This document shows positions 24,676 to 33,900 of a stretch of DNA of 64,000 nt, in pieces. Source of the stretch: JANWVO01 sp037446555 (GTDB lineage Bacteria > Acidobacteriota > Terriglobia > Bryobacterales > Bryobacteraceae); NCBI GenBank assembly GCA_037446555.1, contig JBBIIK010000015.1, positions 1-64,000 of the forward strand, given 5' to 3'. The position numbers and the translations under genes are program-made. Below the pieces are notes generated by a model. It ran no database searches and was not told the DNA's origin. It worked only from the letters and a program-made list of their open reading frames with translations. Position 1 is the stretch's first letter; each line of letters opens with the position of its first letter.

Positions 24676-26491
24676 GACCTCCATCACCGTCACCGCAGCC
24701 GTTTCCGCCGAGGCCCCCGCCAGCGTCACTCTCCTGGACAAGACGCGCAGCGAGGCGCTCGCGGGCGTCAATCTCGACGACCGCCTGCGCATGGTGCCCG
24801 GCTTCACGCTCTTCCGCCGCACGTCGTCCCTGACGGCGAACCCCACAACGCAGGGCGTGAGCCTGCGCGGGCTGGGCTCCACCGGCGCGAGCCGCACGCT
24901 CCTGCTGTGGGACGGCGCGCCCGCCAACAGCCCCTTTGGCGGGTGGATCTACTGGACGCGGCTCGATCCGGAGCTGATCGACCAGATCGAAGTGACTCGC
25001 GGCGCGCCGGTGAGCGTCTTCGGCGACAAGAGCCTGGGCGGAACCATCGCGCTGTTCAGCCGCGAGCCCGCCGCGCGCGCCGCCTGGCTCGGATACGAGG
25101 GCGGGAACGCGGGTACGCACCAGCTGTCGGGCGGCGCCGAGACGCGGCTCACGCCAGGGTGGACGGCGGGAGCAAGCCTGCGCGCGCTGCACACGAATGG
25201 CTTCTTCGTGGTGCCGGAGGAGTCCCGCGGCCCGGTCGACAAGCGCGCCTGCGTCCGCTTCGCCGCAGGCGCCGTGCGCGCCTCCTACAACAACGGCTCG
25301 CGGCGCATCTTCCTGCGCACCGACGCGCTGGCCGAGGAGCGCGCCAACGGCACCCTGCTGACGAGCAACTCCACCGGCGCGGGCGCGCTGGCAGCGAACT
25401 GGTGGCAGCAGGCCGGCCGCGGCGCTATCAACTTTCTGGCATGGCATGCGCGCGAGGAGTACCGCGCGACGTTCAGCGCCATCGGCGCGGGGCGGCAAAC
25501 CGAACGGCTCACATCGCGGCAGAGCGTGCCCGCCGATGCCACCGGCGGCGCCCTGTTATGGCAGCGCGCCGGCGCGCGCTGGAGCCTGACTGCCGGAGGC
25601 GATGCCATGCGCGCGTGGGGCGAGTCGCGCGAGACGCTGTATCCCTCGGGCTCGCGCACCGGCGGTGGCCCGCAGACGCAGCACGGTTTGTTCGCGCAGG
25701 CGAGCGCTGCCGCGGGTCCGCTGCGGTTGTTCGGAGGCCTGCGGCGCCATGATCCCGGCGGCGGCGCGGCGTTCTGGATGCCGAGCGCCGGCGCGGCAGC
25801 GGGCGGCGAACGCTGGCGCGCACGCATCTCCGCCTACCGCGCTCTGAGAGCGCCCACGCTGAACGAGCTGTACCGCGAGTTCCGCGTCGGCAACACGGTC
25901 ACGCTCGCCAATCCGGCGCTCGAACCCGAGTCGCTGCGCGGCGTCGAAGCGGGCTGGGACTACACGGCTGGCATGTGGCGCGTGAGCGTCACTGCGTTTC
26001 ACCAACGGCTGGGAGATCTGATCGCGAATGTCACGCGCAGCGTCACGCCGCAATTGATCACGCGGCAGCGGGACAACGCCGGTGCGGCGCGCGTGCGCGG
26101 TGCGGAGGCGCTCGCCCGGTGGCGGCGCGGCGCGGCGTTCGCCGAAGCCGCATGGTTGATGGCGGACGCCCGCTTCGATGCGGGCGAAAGGATCCCGCAA
26201 ACGCCGCGCCATCAGGGCTCGTTCCTCGCCGGGTGGCAGCGCGGCGGCACGGCATTGACTGTTGGGCTGCGCGCCTCCGCCGCGCAGTTCGAGGACGACC
26301 GCAATCTGTTCCTGCTGCCGGGATTCGCCGTCTGGCAAGCCACCGCGCGGCAGCAAGTTCTGGATGACGTCGAGTTGTACGGCGGCATCGAGAACGCCGC
26401 CAACCGCCGCGTCATTGCAGGATTCAGCCCCTCGCCGCTGCTGGCGAGCCCGCGCCTGTGGCGCCTCGGGCTTCGCTGGCGTCTGCATTGA
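24545..26491 (+). CDS. TonB-dependent outer-membrane receptor
   Basis: The 648-residue receptor has a TonB-box-like stretch (ETSITVTA) and a plug domain (LDDRLRMVPGFTLFRR, TQGVSLRGLGSTGASRTLLL, LIDQIEVTRGAPVSVFGDKS). Barrel strands follow, with the motif RISAYRALRAPTLNELYREF, and the protein ends in the aromatic-containing RLGLRWRLH. It resembles siderophore/cobalamin-type receptors rather than the Oar type. The start is uncertain: the ATG at 24545 gives a plausible basic leader plus hydrophobic core but overlaps the DUF58 gene by 131 bases. An ATG at 24611 gives a shorter signal peptide and a 65-base overlap. Neither has a good ribosome site, so coupling to the DUF58 gene is likely. Confidence 0.8.
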   Translation: MSRLSRLSSALRPRGCKSAAGWMLASCLLATGQPASPPRPEPLETSITVTAAVSAEAPASVTLLDKTRSEALAGVNLDDRLRMVPGFTLFRRTSSLTANPTTQGVSLRGLGSTGASRTLLLWDGAPANSPFGGWIYWTRLDPELIDQIEVTRGAPVSVFGDKSLGGTIALFSREPAARAAWLGYEGGNAGTHQLSGGAETRLTPGWTAGASLRALHTNGFFVVPEESRGPVDKRACVRFAAGAVRASYNNGSRRIFLRTDALAEERANGTLLTSNSTGAGALAANWWQQAGRGAINFLAWHAREEYRATFSAIGAGRQTERLTSRQSVPADATGGALLWQRAGARWSLTAGGDAMRAWGESRETLYPSGSRTGGGPQTQHGLFAQASAAAGPLRLFGGLRRHDPGGGAAFWMPSAGAAAGGERWRARISAYRALRAPTLNELYREFRVGNTVTLANPALEPESLRGVEAGWDYTAGMWRVSVTAFHQRLGDLIANVTRSVTPQLITRQRDNAGAARVRGAEALARWRRGAAFAEAAWLMADARFDAGERIPQTPRHQGSFLAGWQRGGTALTVGLRASAAQFEDDRNLFLLPGFAVWQATARQQVLDDVELYGGIENAANRRVIAGFSPSPLLASPRLWRLGLRWRLH

Positions 26492-26615
26492 TTTCCGGCA
26501 GGAATCCGCCGCCGATTTTTTGCATCCGCGTGACTTTTCCGCGCACCTAGATGGGCGTTAGCGGATCTTACCCAGAATCCGGTTAGCGAATTCCCATCAA
26601 AGACGAGGTGTGGAG

Positions 26616-27299
26616 ATGAAACGTTTGTTGTTTGCCCTGGCAGCCGTGTGTGCGGTTGCGGGACTGACTTTTGCCCAGAGCAGCGGCGCGCGCGTACGCA
26701 TCGTGCACGCTTCGCCCGACGCTCCTGCGGTCGACATTTACGTCAACGGCGGAATGGTTCTGGAGAACCTGCCCTTCCGTGAGTATTCCGAGTACCTGAG
26801 CCTTCCCGCCGGCACCTACGACGTGGAGATCAAGGTCACAGGCACCAACACCGTGGTGAAGCAGCTGAGCGTGCCGGTCATGGCCGGCAGGGACTACACG
26901 GCGGTCGCGGTGGGCTACGCCGGCGGCGGACAGCCCGGCTTCGACGTGATGCTGCTCGAAGACGATAACAGCGCTCCCGCCGACGGACGCGTGAAGATCC
27001 GCGTCGCCCACACCGCTCCTGGCGCGCCTGCGGTGGATATCTATGTGACCACGCCGTTCGAGACGTTGACGGGCAAGGAGCCGGTGCTGACCAACGTGCC
27101 ATTCAAGGCCGCTTCCGGCTACCTCTCGGTTCCGATCGGCATGTACCAGGCGCGCGTGGCAGTGACGGGCACGAAGACTATCGCCATTGACAGCCACCGC
27201 CTGGTGACGTGGGGCGGCATGATCCGTACCATCATCGCGGTGGACAACAAGGGCGGCGGCGCGCCGTTCGACCTGGTCCTCCTTCCGGACCGTAACTAG
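26616..27299 (+). CDS. Exported protein with two DUF4397 repeats
   Basis: The 227-residue protein has a signal peptide (MKRLLFALAAVCAVAGLTFAQ). Two related halves follow, each beginning with the DUF4397 pattern: VRIVHASPDAPAVDIYVNG at about residue 26, and IRVAHTAPGAPAVDIYVTT at about residue 127. These domains are beta-sandwiches found in surface and secreted proteins, often repeated, with no known enzyme activity; adhesion or a structural envelope role is the usual guess. The ATG at 26616 has an AGGTG ribosome site close upstream. A bidirectional terminator follows the gene. Confidence 0.82.
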   Translation: MKRLLFALAAVCAVAGLTFAQSSGARVRIVHASPDAPAVDIYVNGGMVLENLPFREYSEYLSLPAGTYDVEIKVTGTNTVVKQLSVPVMAGRDYTAVAVGYAGGGQPGFDVMLLEDDNSAPADGRVKIRVAHTAPGAPAVDIYVTTPFETLTGKEPVLTNVPFKAASGYLSVPIGMYQARVAVTGTKTIAIDSHRLVTWGGMIRTIIAVDNKGGGAPFDLVLLPDRN

Positions 27300-27323
27300 G
27301 TCTGCTTTCTGCTTCCCTCTTGC

Positions 27324-27356
27324 GGCGCGGGCGCGAGCCCGCGCCTCTTTTCATTT
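27324..27356. terminator. Terminator between the DUF4397 gene and the convergent enoyl-CoA hydratase gene
   Basis: A perfect 8-bp stem (GGCGCGGG at 27324-27331 with CCCGCGCC at 27338-27345) and a 6-base loop are followed on the + strand by TCTTTTCATTT. The T-rich tail overlaps the stop codon of the convergent gene. On the minus strand the stem is not followed by a clean T run, so it terminates the + gene best. Confidence 0.75.
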
Positions 27357-28112
27357 CAGGGAAGGCCAGCACGGCTTGCGGCGCTCGCGGGCGGCTGCAA
27401 GGGCCTCCTGAAAGTCGGGCATATGGCTCGCTGTTTGCCACCATTCCCGCACGGAACAATCCGGCCCCGAGCCGGCCAGCTCGAGGCCGGTGGCCACGGC
27501 CGCGGGGCTGAGCGAGGCCAGCCCCGCGGCCATTCGCAGAGCCCGCTCTTCCAGTTCGAATGCGGGGACAAGCTCATGAACAAGCCCCCACGCCTGAGCG
27601 TCCGCCGCGGAGAAGACCCGCCCCGTCAGCGATAGCTCGCAGGCCCGCCGGGGGCCGAATGCGCTGACGAGGGAATCCCAAAACAGCGCCGGCCAGGCGG
27701 CGGAGTGAATGTCGGTGACGGCGAATTTCGTCCCCTGCGCGGCCACGACGAAGTGGCATTGCAGAAGCAGCCCGACGCCTGCTCCTGCACACGCTCCGTG
27801 CACGGCGCCCACCAGCGGCTTGCGAAGCTCTCCGCGCAAGCGGAACAGGCGCGCGGCGAGGTCGAGCCATTCGCCGCCGGATGCGGCGAGCGAATCGTAG
27901 TCGATGCCGGAGCAAAAGACTTCGCCACGCTGTTCCAGCACGAGGCAGCCGGTGGTGGAGTCGCGCGCGGCTTGATCGATGGCTTCAAGTAGCGCGCCCG
28001 CCAGCGCGGCGGATAAACGGTTTCGGTCTTCACCGCGGTTCAGTGCGATTCGCAGGACGCGGTGCTCGCGCAAAATCGTCACTGGAGTGTTGAAGTTTCC
28101 TTCAATTGACAT
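27351..28112 (-). CDS. Enoyl-CoA hydratase/isomerase-family protein
   Basis: The 253-residue crotonase-fold protein contains the oxyanion-hole segments VFCSGIDYDSLA and VGAVHGACAGAGVGLLLQC and the strand VVAAQGTKFAVTDI. Family enzymes hydrate, isomerise or cleave CoA thioesters. The glutamates that define true enoyl-CoA hydratases are not obvious: after GACAGAGVGLLL the active-site region reads DIHSAAWPAL. An exact reaction cannot be given. I chose ATG 28112; an in-frame ATG lies at 28133, and longer forms run through the cold-shock leader. It stands alone on its strand. Confidence 0.78.
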   Translation of the reverse strand: MSIEGNFNTPVTILREHRVLRIALNRGEDRNRLSAALAGALLEAIDQAARDSTTGCLVLEQRGEVFCSGIDYDSLAASGGEWLDLAARLFRLRGELRKPLVGAVHGACAGAGVGLLLQCHFVVAAQGTKFAVTDIHSAAWPALFWDSLVSAFGPRRACELSLTGRVFSAADAQAWGLVHELVPAFELEERALRMAAGLASLSPAAVATGLELAGSGPDCSVREWWQTASHMPDFQEALAAARERRKPCWPSLK

Positions 28113-28330
28113 GCGAATGCCTGCCGGAAACATATCATGCCGCGCCCGTGAATCGGAGTGGAGCGGCAAAGATTCTTGCACCTCAGGGGCGGGCAACCGA
28201 GTCTTTTCAGGTAGCAGGCTGCGAGTCTCCGGCCGCGCCGGAGGAGTTCTTACCCACCGGAGGGGATCCCCGTTTGACTGGCAGGGCTGCAATTGCGCAA
28301 GGATTGACGATCCCATCAGGAGTTGAAGTT
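28113..28330 (+). promoter_or_regulatory. Structured leader of the cold-shock gene
   Basis: This 218-base gap before the cold-shock gene holds a perfect 7-bp hairpin with a 3-base loop (CTCCGGC at 28227-28233, GCCGGAG at 28237-28243). The palindrome GGGGATCCCC follows at 28262-28271, and AGGAG is found 8 bases before the GTG. Long structured 5' leaders are characteristic of thermosensitive csp mRNAs; that this one switches is an inference. The divergent enoyl-CoA hydratase promoter should also lie here. Confidence 0.4.
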
Positions 28331-28537
28331 GTGAAGGAAAAGGGTGTTGTGAAGTGGTTCAACGCCGCCAAGGGCTACGGCTTTATTCAGCGAAGCACGG
28401 GTGAAGACGTGTTTGTGCATTTCTCCGCCATCCAGATGCAGGGCTACCGCACGCTGGAAGAGGGCGCTGAGGTCGAGTTCGAGGTGAAGACGGGACCCAA
28501 GGGACTCCAGGCGGAGAACGTCGTCCTCGTGCAATAG
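28331..28537 (+). CDS. Cold-shock domain protein (CspA family)
   Basis: A 68-residue single cold-shock domain. RNP-1 is KGYGFIQ and RNP-2 is VFVHFSAI; the start KEKGVVKWFNAAKGYGF is typical. It binds single-stranded RNA or DNA and acts as an RNA chaperone. The GTG start is set by AGGAG 8 bases upstream and by family length; an open frame further upstream lies in the leader. No internal cysteine or fused domain is seen. Confidence 0.92.
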   Translation: MKEKGVVKWFNAAKGYGFIQRSTGEDVFVHFSAIQMQGYRTLEEGAEVEFEVKTGPKGLQAENVVLVQ

Positions 28538-28577
28538 CCCGCCGCCATTGGCGCCGCGGCCGCGGTATGTTGAGCCC

Positions 28578-29636
28578 ATGCGGCCGTGGCTCTTTCTGGC
28601 GTACCTTCCGATTCTCGCTCTCGCGCAGGCGCCGGCACCGCGCTGCCGGGATCTGGGCATCGCCCCCGGGCGCCTGCCTCCGGGCGAGTGGAACGCGATC
28701 ACCGACGTTGCGGGCGTGATGGTCGGGCACAGCACGCTGATCCGCGGCGGCGCGGTGCGCACGGGCGTCACTGCGGTTCTTCCGCACAGCGGCAATCTGT
28801 TCCGCGAAAGAGTCCCCGGCGCCGTTTTCGTCTTCAACGGCTTCGGCAAGCTCGCCGGCTCCACGCAGGTGGAAGAGCTTGGCGAGATCGAGACTCCAAT
28901 CCTCCTCACCTCCACGCTGAACGTGCCGCGTGTGGCGGATGCCCTGCTCGACTACATGCTGTCGCTTCCCGGCAACGAGAACGTCCGCAGCGTGAATCCT
29001 CTGGTGGCTGAAACCAACGACGGGCTGTTGAACGACATCCGCGGACGGGACGTGGGTCGCGAGGAAGTGTTTGCAGCAATCCGGAATGCCCGCGGCGGAC
29101 CCGTGGAAGAGGGCGCCGTCGGCGCGGGCACAGGCACGGTGGCCTTCGGATGGAAAGGCGGCATCGGCACTTCAAGCCGCAAGGCGGGCCCGTGGACGGT
29201 GGGCGCGCTGGTGCAGACCAACTACGGCGGCGACCTGCAAATTCTGGGCGTTCCCGTGGGGCGGCTGCTGCGCGGCGGCGAGGACTCTCGGGACGGCAGC
29301 GTGATTGTCGTGATCGCCACCGACGCGCCCGTGGACGCGCGCAACCTGAAACGCATGGCCGCCCGCAGCGCGCTGGGCCTGGGGCGCACCGGCGCGGCCG
29401 GTTCCAACGGCAGCGGGGATTACGCCATCGCCTTTACCACCGCGCGGCAGCCAGAGAGGCTGCTGCCGAACGACGCCATGTCACCGCTGTTTGAAGCCGT
29501 GATCGAAGCCACCGAAGAAGCCGTCTACAATTCGCTGTTCCTCGCGCGCACGATGGAGGGCAACGGCCGCAAGGTGGAGGCGCTGCCGGTGCGGCGCGTG
29601 GTGGAGATCCTGAAAGAGCGCAAGGCCATCCGCTGA
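28578..29636 (+). CDS. Exported P1-family (DmpA-type) aminopeptidase
   Basis: The 352-residue protein starts with a signal peptide (MRPWLFLAYLPILALAQ) and then follows the P1/DmpA family: RDLGIAPGRLPPGEWNAITD, VGHSTLI, TGVTAVLPH, NGFGKLAG, LVAETNDGLLND. The family is an N-terminal-nucleophile type that cleaves itself before a serine in a DGS(I/V)IVV segment; here Gly240-Ser241 in RDGSVIVVIATDAP is the expected site. It removes N-terminal residues, including some D-amino acids or beta-residues in known members. Periplasmic export fits peptide scavenging. A TATGTT hexamer lies 6 bases before the ATG. Confidence 0.85.
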   Translation: MRPWLFLAYLPILALAQAPAPRCRDLGIAPGRLPPGEWNAITDVAGVMVGHSTLIRGGAVRTGVTAVLPHSGNLFRERVPGAVFVFNGFGKLAGSTQVEELGEIETPILLTSTLNVPRVADALLDYMLSLPGNENVRSVNPLVAETNDGLLNDIRGRDVGREEVFAAIRNARGGPVEEGAVGAGTGTVAFGWKGGIGTSSRKAGPWTVGALVQTNYGGDLQILGVPVGRLLRGGEDSRDGSVIVVIATDAPVDARNLKRMAARSALGLGRTGAAGSNGSGDYAIAFTTARQPERLLPNDAMSPLFEAVIEATEEAVYNSLFLARTMEGNGRKVEALPVRRVVEILKERKAIR

Positions 29637-29654
29637 GCGGCGCAGGTCCCTGCT

Positions 29655-29927
29655 CTATTCGAGGTCGCGCACGTTGCGGGGCGGCGTGCGCCCGCACTGG
29701 ATGGTGTCCGTCATGCCGGACGCCAGCAGGGCGCAGGCGTTGTCAGTGGCCGTGCGGATGGCCTCCTCGCGCGTCGGACCGGCCGCCGTGCGGCACGCCG
29801 ACTGGCCGCGGAACTCCATGCAGACCTCCACGCGGTGGCGCCGGCCGGAGAGCATCATCCACGTCAGGACGCCCGCCAGCAGCAGGAAGCCGGCGGCGGC
29901 AAGCAGTGCGAGCTTGCGGGAATTCAC
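29655..29927 (-). CDS. Small membrane-anchored protein coupled to accA
   Basis: A 90-residue product with one N-terminal membrane helix (LALLAAAGFLLLAGVLTWMM) and a soluble tail. The tail holds four cysteines (Cys36, 45, 65, 78) that could form two disulfides outside the cytoplasm. No family is recognised. Its GTG start overlaps the accA stop as GTGA, so it is probably translated by coupling from the accA message. The composition matches its neighbours, which supports a real gene although it is easily missed. Confidence 0.65.
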   Translation of the reverse strand: MNSRKLALLAAAGFLLLAGVLTWMMLSGRRHRVEVCMEFRGQSACRTAAGPTREEAIRTATDNACALLASGMTDTIQCGRTPPRNVRDLE

Positions 29928-30871
29928 GGAGCCGCCTCGGTGAAGAAGTTGCCCATACGGCGGAACTTCTCGACACGTTGCGCGATGAGCTGCTCCGGCG
30001 TCATGCCCTGGAATTCGGCAATGGACGCATTCAGCGCCTGAAGCAGCAGCTCGGCGGCGCGGTCGTAGTGCTCGTGCGCGCCCTCGCCCGGTTCGGGAAT
30101 GATGCCGTCGATCAGCTCGAGCCGCAGCAGGTCTGGAGCGGTCAGCTTCAAAGCGGAGGCGGCGCGCTCGCCCTTGCTGGCGTCGCGGTAGATGATGGCG
30201 GCGCAGCTCTCCGGGCTGATGACGCTGTAGATGGCGTTTTCGAGCATCAGCACCTTGTTGCCGATGCCGAGCGCGAGCGCGCCGCCGGAGCCGCCTTCGC
30301 CGATCACCACGACGATCACGGGCGAGGCGAGCCGCGACATCTCGCGCAGGTTCCAGGCGATGGCCTCCGCCTGCCCGCGCTCTTCGGCGTCGATGCCGGG
30401 ATACGCGCCGGGCGTGTCGAGGAACGTGACGACAGGGCGGCGGAACTTGGCGGCAAGCTCCATGACCCGCATGGCCTTGCGGTAGCCCTCGGGCTTGGGC
30501 ATGCCGAAGTTGCGGTAGAGCTTTTGCTTGGTGTCGCGCCCTTTCTGCTGGCCGATGATCATGGCGGGCCCGCCGCCGGCCAGCGTGCCGAACCCCGTGA
30601 CGATGGCCGGATCGTCGCCGAAGCAGCGGTCGCCGTGGATTTCGGTGAAGTCCGGCATGATGCGCTGGATGTAGTCCAGAGAATGGGGCCGCCTGGGGTG
30701 GCGCGCCAGCTTGACGCGCTGCCACGCGAGGTTGACGCCCTGCTCGCCGCGCAAAGACCGGAGCTGCTCCTGCAGCTCCTGGAGGCGGGCGTGATCGCCG
30801 GTGGATTTCATCTGCAACTGGGCGATCTCGCGTTCGAGCTCCGGGATCCGGTCGGGCGATGGGCCGCTCAT
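29924..30871 (-). CDS. accA: Acetyl-CoA carboxylase carboxyltransferase subunit alpha
   Basis: The 315-residue protein has the standard length and sequence: IAQLQMKSTGDHARLQELQ near the start, WQRVKLARHPRRPHSLDYI, FTEIHGDRCFGDDPAIVTG, and FLDTPGAYPGIDAEERGQAEA with the GEGGSGGALALGIGN oxyanion loop. With AccD it transfers CO2 from biotin to acetyl-CoA, the first step of fatty-acid synthesis. AccD is not in this window. It is followed by the small anchored protein and preceded, after 48 bases, by the dnaE stop on the same strand, so dnaE-accA co-transcription is possible. Confidence 0.95.
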   Translation of the reverse strand: MSGPSPDRIPELEREIAQLQMKSTGDHARLQELQEQLRSLRGEQGVNLAWQRVKLARHPRRPHSLDYIQRIMPDFTEIHGDRCFGDDPAIVTGFGTLAGGGPAMIIGQQKGRDTKQKLYRNFGMPKPEGYRKAMRVMELAAKFRRPVVTFLDTPGAYPGIDAEERGQAEAIAWNLREMSRLASPVIVVVIGEGGSGGALALGIGNKVLMLENAIYSVISPESCAAIIYRDASKGERAASALKLTAPDLLRLELIDGIIPEPGEGAHEHYDRAAELLLQALNASIAEFQGMTPEQLIAQRVEKFRRMGNFFTEAAP

Positions 30872-30919
30872 GGCGTGGGTACCTCTTCTTTCGAGTCTAT
30901 CGTGAGGCGCGAGCCAGGA

Positions 30920-33900
30920 TCAGCCGAGCGGCTCATAGGCGCCGCTGCCGCAGATCCGCTCGATCTCCTCTCGGAACTCGCGGTCTGGCGTGACCTTCTC
31001 GGCGAGGTCGAGGAATAAGACGAAGTCGCGCGGGCGCTCCAGCCGAAGCCGCACGCCCGCCGTTCCCGGCTTGCGGCGCACGAGTTCGCGCAGTTCGGCG
31101 GCGCGCGGATCGTCGTCGCCGTTCAGGCGCAGCCGGATCTGCACGAGCGAAGGCAGGTCGACGCGCGCCTTGTCCAGCGGGATGATGTCCTGCGCGTTGA
31201 TCCGCACCGTGCCGTCCTCTTCCGGCATGGGTTTGCCGCGGACCAGGACGGCGCGGTCCGGTTCCAGTTCGTTTTGCAAAGCTTCGTAGCGGCTGGAGAA
31301 CAGCAGCACCTCCACCGCGCCGAGGCGGTCCTCGATCTGGAAGGACGCCCAGGGCTTCAGTTCCTTGTTGCGGCGTCGCTGGACGTTGGCGATGATGCCG
31401 CACAGCGCCACGTCGGTGCCGCGCTCCAGCCCGGAGAGCGTGGAGGTGTCCAGCGCGGTGAGCTCGCGCACCTTCCAGGTGAACTCATCCAGGGGATGCC
31501 CGCTGACATAGAAGCCGATGGTCTCCTTCTCGCCGCGGAGCTTTTCCTGCTGCGTCCAGTCCTGCACCTTCGGCAGGGCCCGCGCGGGTGCCGTGCCCAC
31601 CGCCGCGCTGAAGCCGCCGAACAGTCCAGCCTGACCGCTGATGCGGTCTTTCTGCGCGCGCTGGCCGGACTCGATGCAGTCCTCGACGATGGCGAACCGC
31701 TGCGCCCGCGTGCCGGGCAGCGAGTCCATGGCGCCGGCGCGGATCAGGCTTTCGATCACGCGGCGGTTGACGGCCGCCAGATCGACGCGCTCGCAAAAAT
31801 CGTCCAGCGAAGTGAACGGGCCGCCTTCGCGGCGCGCGGCCACGATGGCATCCACGGCGGACTGGCCGACGTTGCGCACCGCGCCCAGGCCGAAGCGGAT
31901 GCGGTCGCGGCCCAGGGGCGTGAAATTGCAGTCCGACTGGTTCACGTCCGGGGGCAGCACCTCGATGCCGAGCTCGCGGCACTCGTTGATGTACTTCACC
32001 ACCTTGTCGGTGTTGCCCGTTTCCGAGGTGAGAAGCGCCGCCATAAATTCGACCGAGTAGTGCGCCTTCAGGTATCCGGTGATGTAGGCGAGATAGCTGT
32101 AGGCGGCCGAGTGCGACTTGTTGAAGCCGTACTCGGCGAAGCGGGCGAGCGTGTCGAACAGCGCATTGGCCTTGCGCTCCGGGATGCCGCGCTGCCGCGC
32201 GCCCGCCAGGAAACGCGCGCGCTGGCTGTCCATCTCTTCTTTTTTCTTCTTGCCCATCGCTCGGCGCAGCAGATCGGCCTCGCCCAGCGAATACCCGGCC
32301 ACGGCTTGCGCGATCTGCATCACCTGCTCCTGGTAGATGGGCAGACCGAAGGTCTCCTTCAGGATGGGTTCCAGTTGCGGCAGGTCGTAGCTGACAGGCT
32401 TGCGGCCGTGCTTGCGGTCGATGTAGTCGTCGATAAACTGCATCGGACCAGGACGGTAGAGCGCGTTCAGCGCGATGAGGTCCTCGATCCGCTCCGGGCG
32501 CGCGCGCCGCAGCATGTCCTTCATGCCCGGCGACTCGAACTGGAACACGCCGTCGGTGAGCCCGTGCGCGAAGATGCGCTCATAAGTTTCCGCGTCGTCG
32601 AGCGGCAGGTCTTCCACGCGGAGCTCCTCGCCGCGGTTGCGGCGGATCAGCTCGAGCGTGTCGTGGATGATCGTAAGCGTCGTCAGCCCGAGGAAGTCCA
32701 TCTTCAACAGGCCGAGCTTGTCCAGCCGGTCCATGTCGAACTGCGTGACGACTTCGTTTTTCGCCGTGCGGTGCAGCGGAACGAGCTCCACCAGCGGCAC
32801 GGGCGAGATGACGACGCCGGCGGCGTGCACGCCGACGTTGCGCGCCATGCCCTCGATGCGGCGGGCGATGTCGATCACCTCGCGCACTCGCGGGTCCTTT
32901 TCCGTCATGGCGGCAAGGTCGGGCTCCTCCTGCAGCGCGCGCTCGAGCGTCATCTTGGGATCGGCGGGCACGAGCTTCGAGATCCGGTCGGTCTCCGCGA
33001 AGCTCAGTTCCAGGACGCGCCCGACGTCTTTGATGGCGGCCTTGGCGGCGAGCGAGCCGAACGTAATGATCTGCGCCACTTGGTCGCGGCCGTATTTTTC
33101 GGTGACGTACTGGATCACCTCGCCGCGTCGGTTGGTGCAGAAGTCGATGTCGATGTCGGGCATGCTGACGCGCTCGGGGTTCAGGAAGCGCTCGAACAGG
33201 AGCCCGTATTCGAGGGGATCGATGTCGGTGATGCCGAGGCAGTAGCCCGCCAGCGAGCCGGCGGCGGAGCCGCGCCCCGGCCCCACGGGGATGCCACGCG
33301 ACTTGGCGTAGCGGATGAAGTCCCAGACGATCAGGAAGTAGCCTGAGAACTTCATCTGCTGGATCAGCCGGATCTCGCGCTCCAGCCGCTCTTCATATTC
33401 GGGAATCGCGTGGCGGAGGCGCCCCTGCGCGGCCAGCCGCTCCAGCCGCGCGCGGCGGCGTACCCATCCTTGACGCGTCACGTATTCGAAGTAGGTGTCG
33501 GTGGTGTGCTCCGGCGGAACGTCGAAGCGGGGAAAGCTGTCCTTGACTTTCTCCAGGCGCACGCGGCAGCGTTCCGCGATTTCCCAGGTTCGGTCCAGCG
33601 CGTCTTCCACCTCGCGGAAGATGGCCAACATCTCCTCGCGCGACTTGAGGTAAAACTCCTGCGTCCGGAAGCTGAGGCGGTCCGTGTCGCTGGCCTTGGC
33701 GCCGGAGTTGATGCAGGTGAGGATGTCCTGCGCGCGGTGATCTTCCTTTTCGAGATAGTGCGTGTCGTTGGTGGCGACCAGAGGGATGCCGGTTTCGGCC
33801 GAGAGGCGGCAGGTGAGCGGCATCACCTTGCGGTCTTCTTCGAGCTCGTGGTGCTGGATTTCGAGGAAAAAGTTGCCGCGGCCGAAGATGTCCAGGTATT

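Noticed and set aside
28140..28240. Possible c-di-GMP (GEMM) riboswitch before the cold-shock gene
   Set aside because: Fragments such as GGCAAAG and GGTAGCAGGCTGC are suggestive, but their order and the connecting helices do not fit the GEMM consensus.
31274..33346. 690-codon + frame inside dnaE
   Set aside because: Fully antisense to conserved polymerase motifs and without its own ribosome site.
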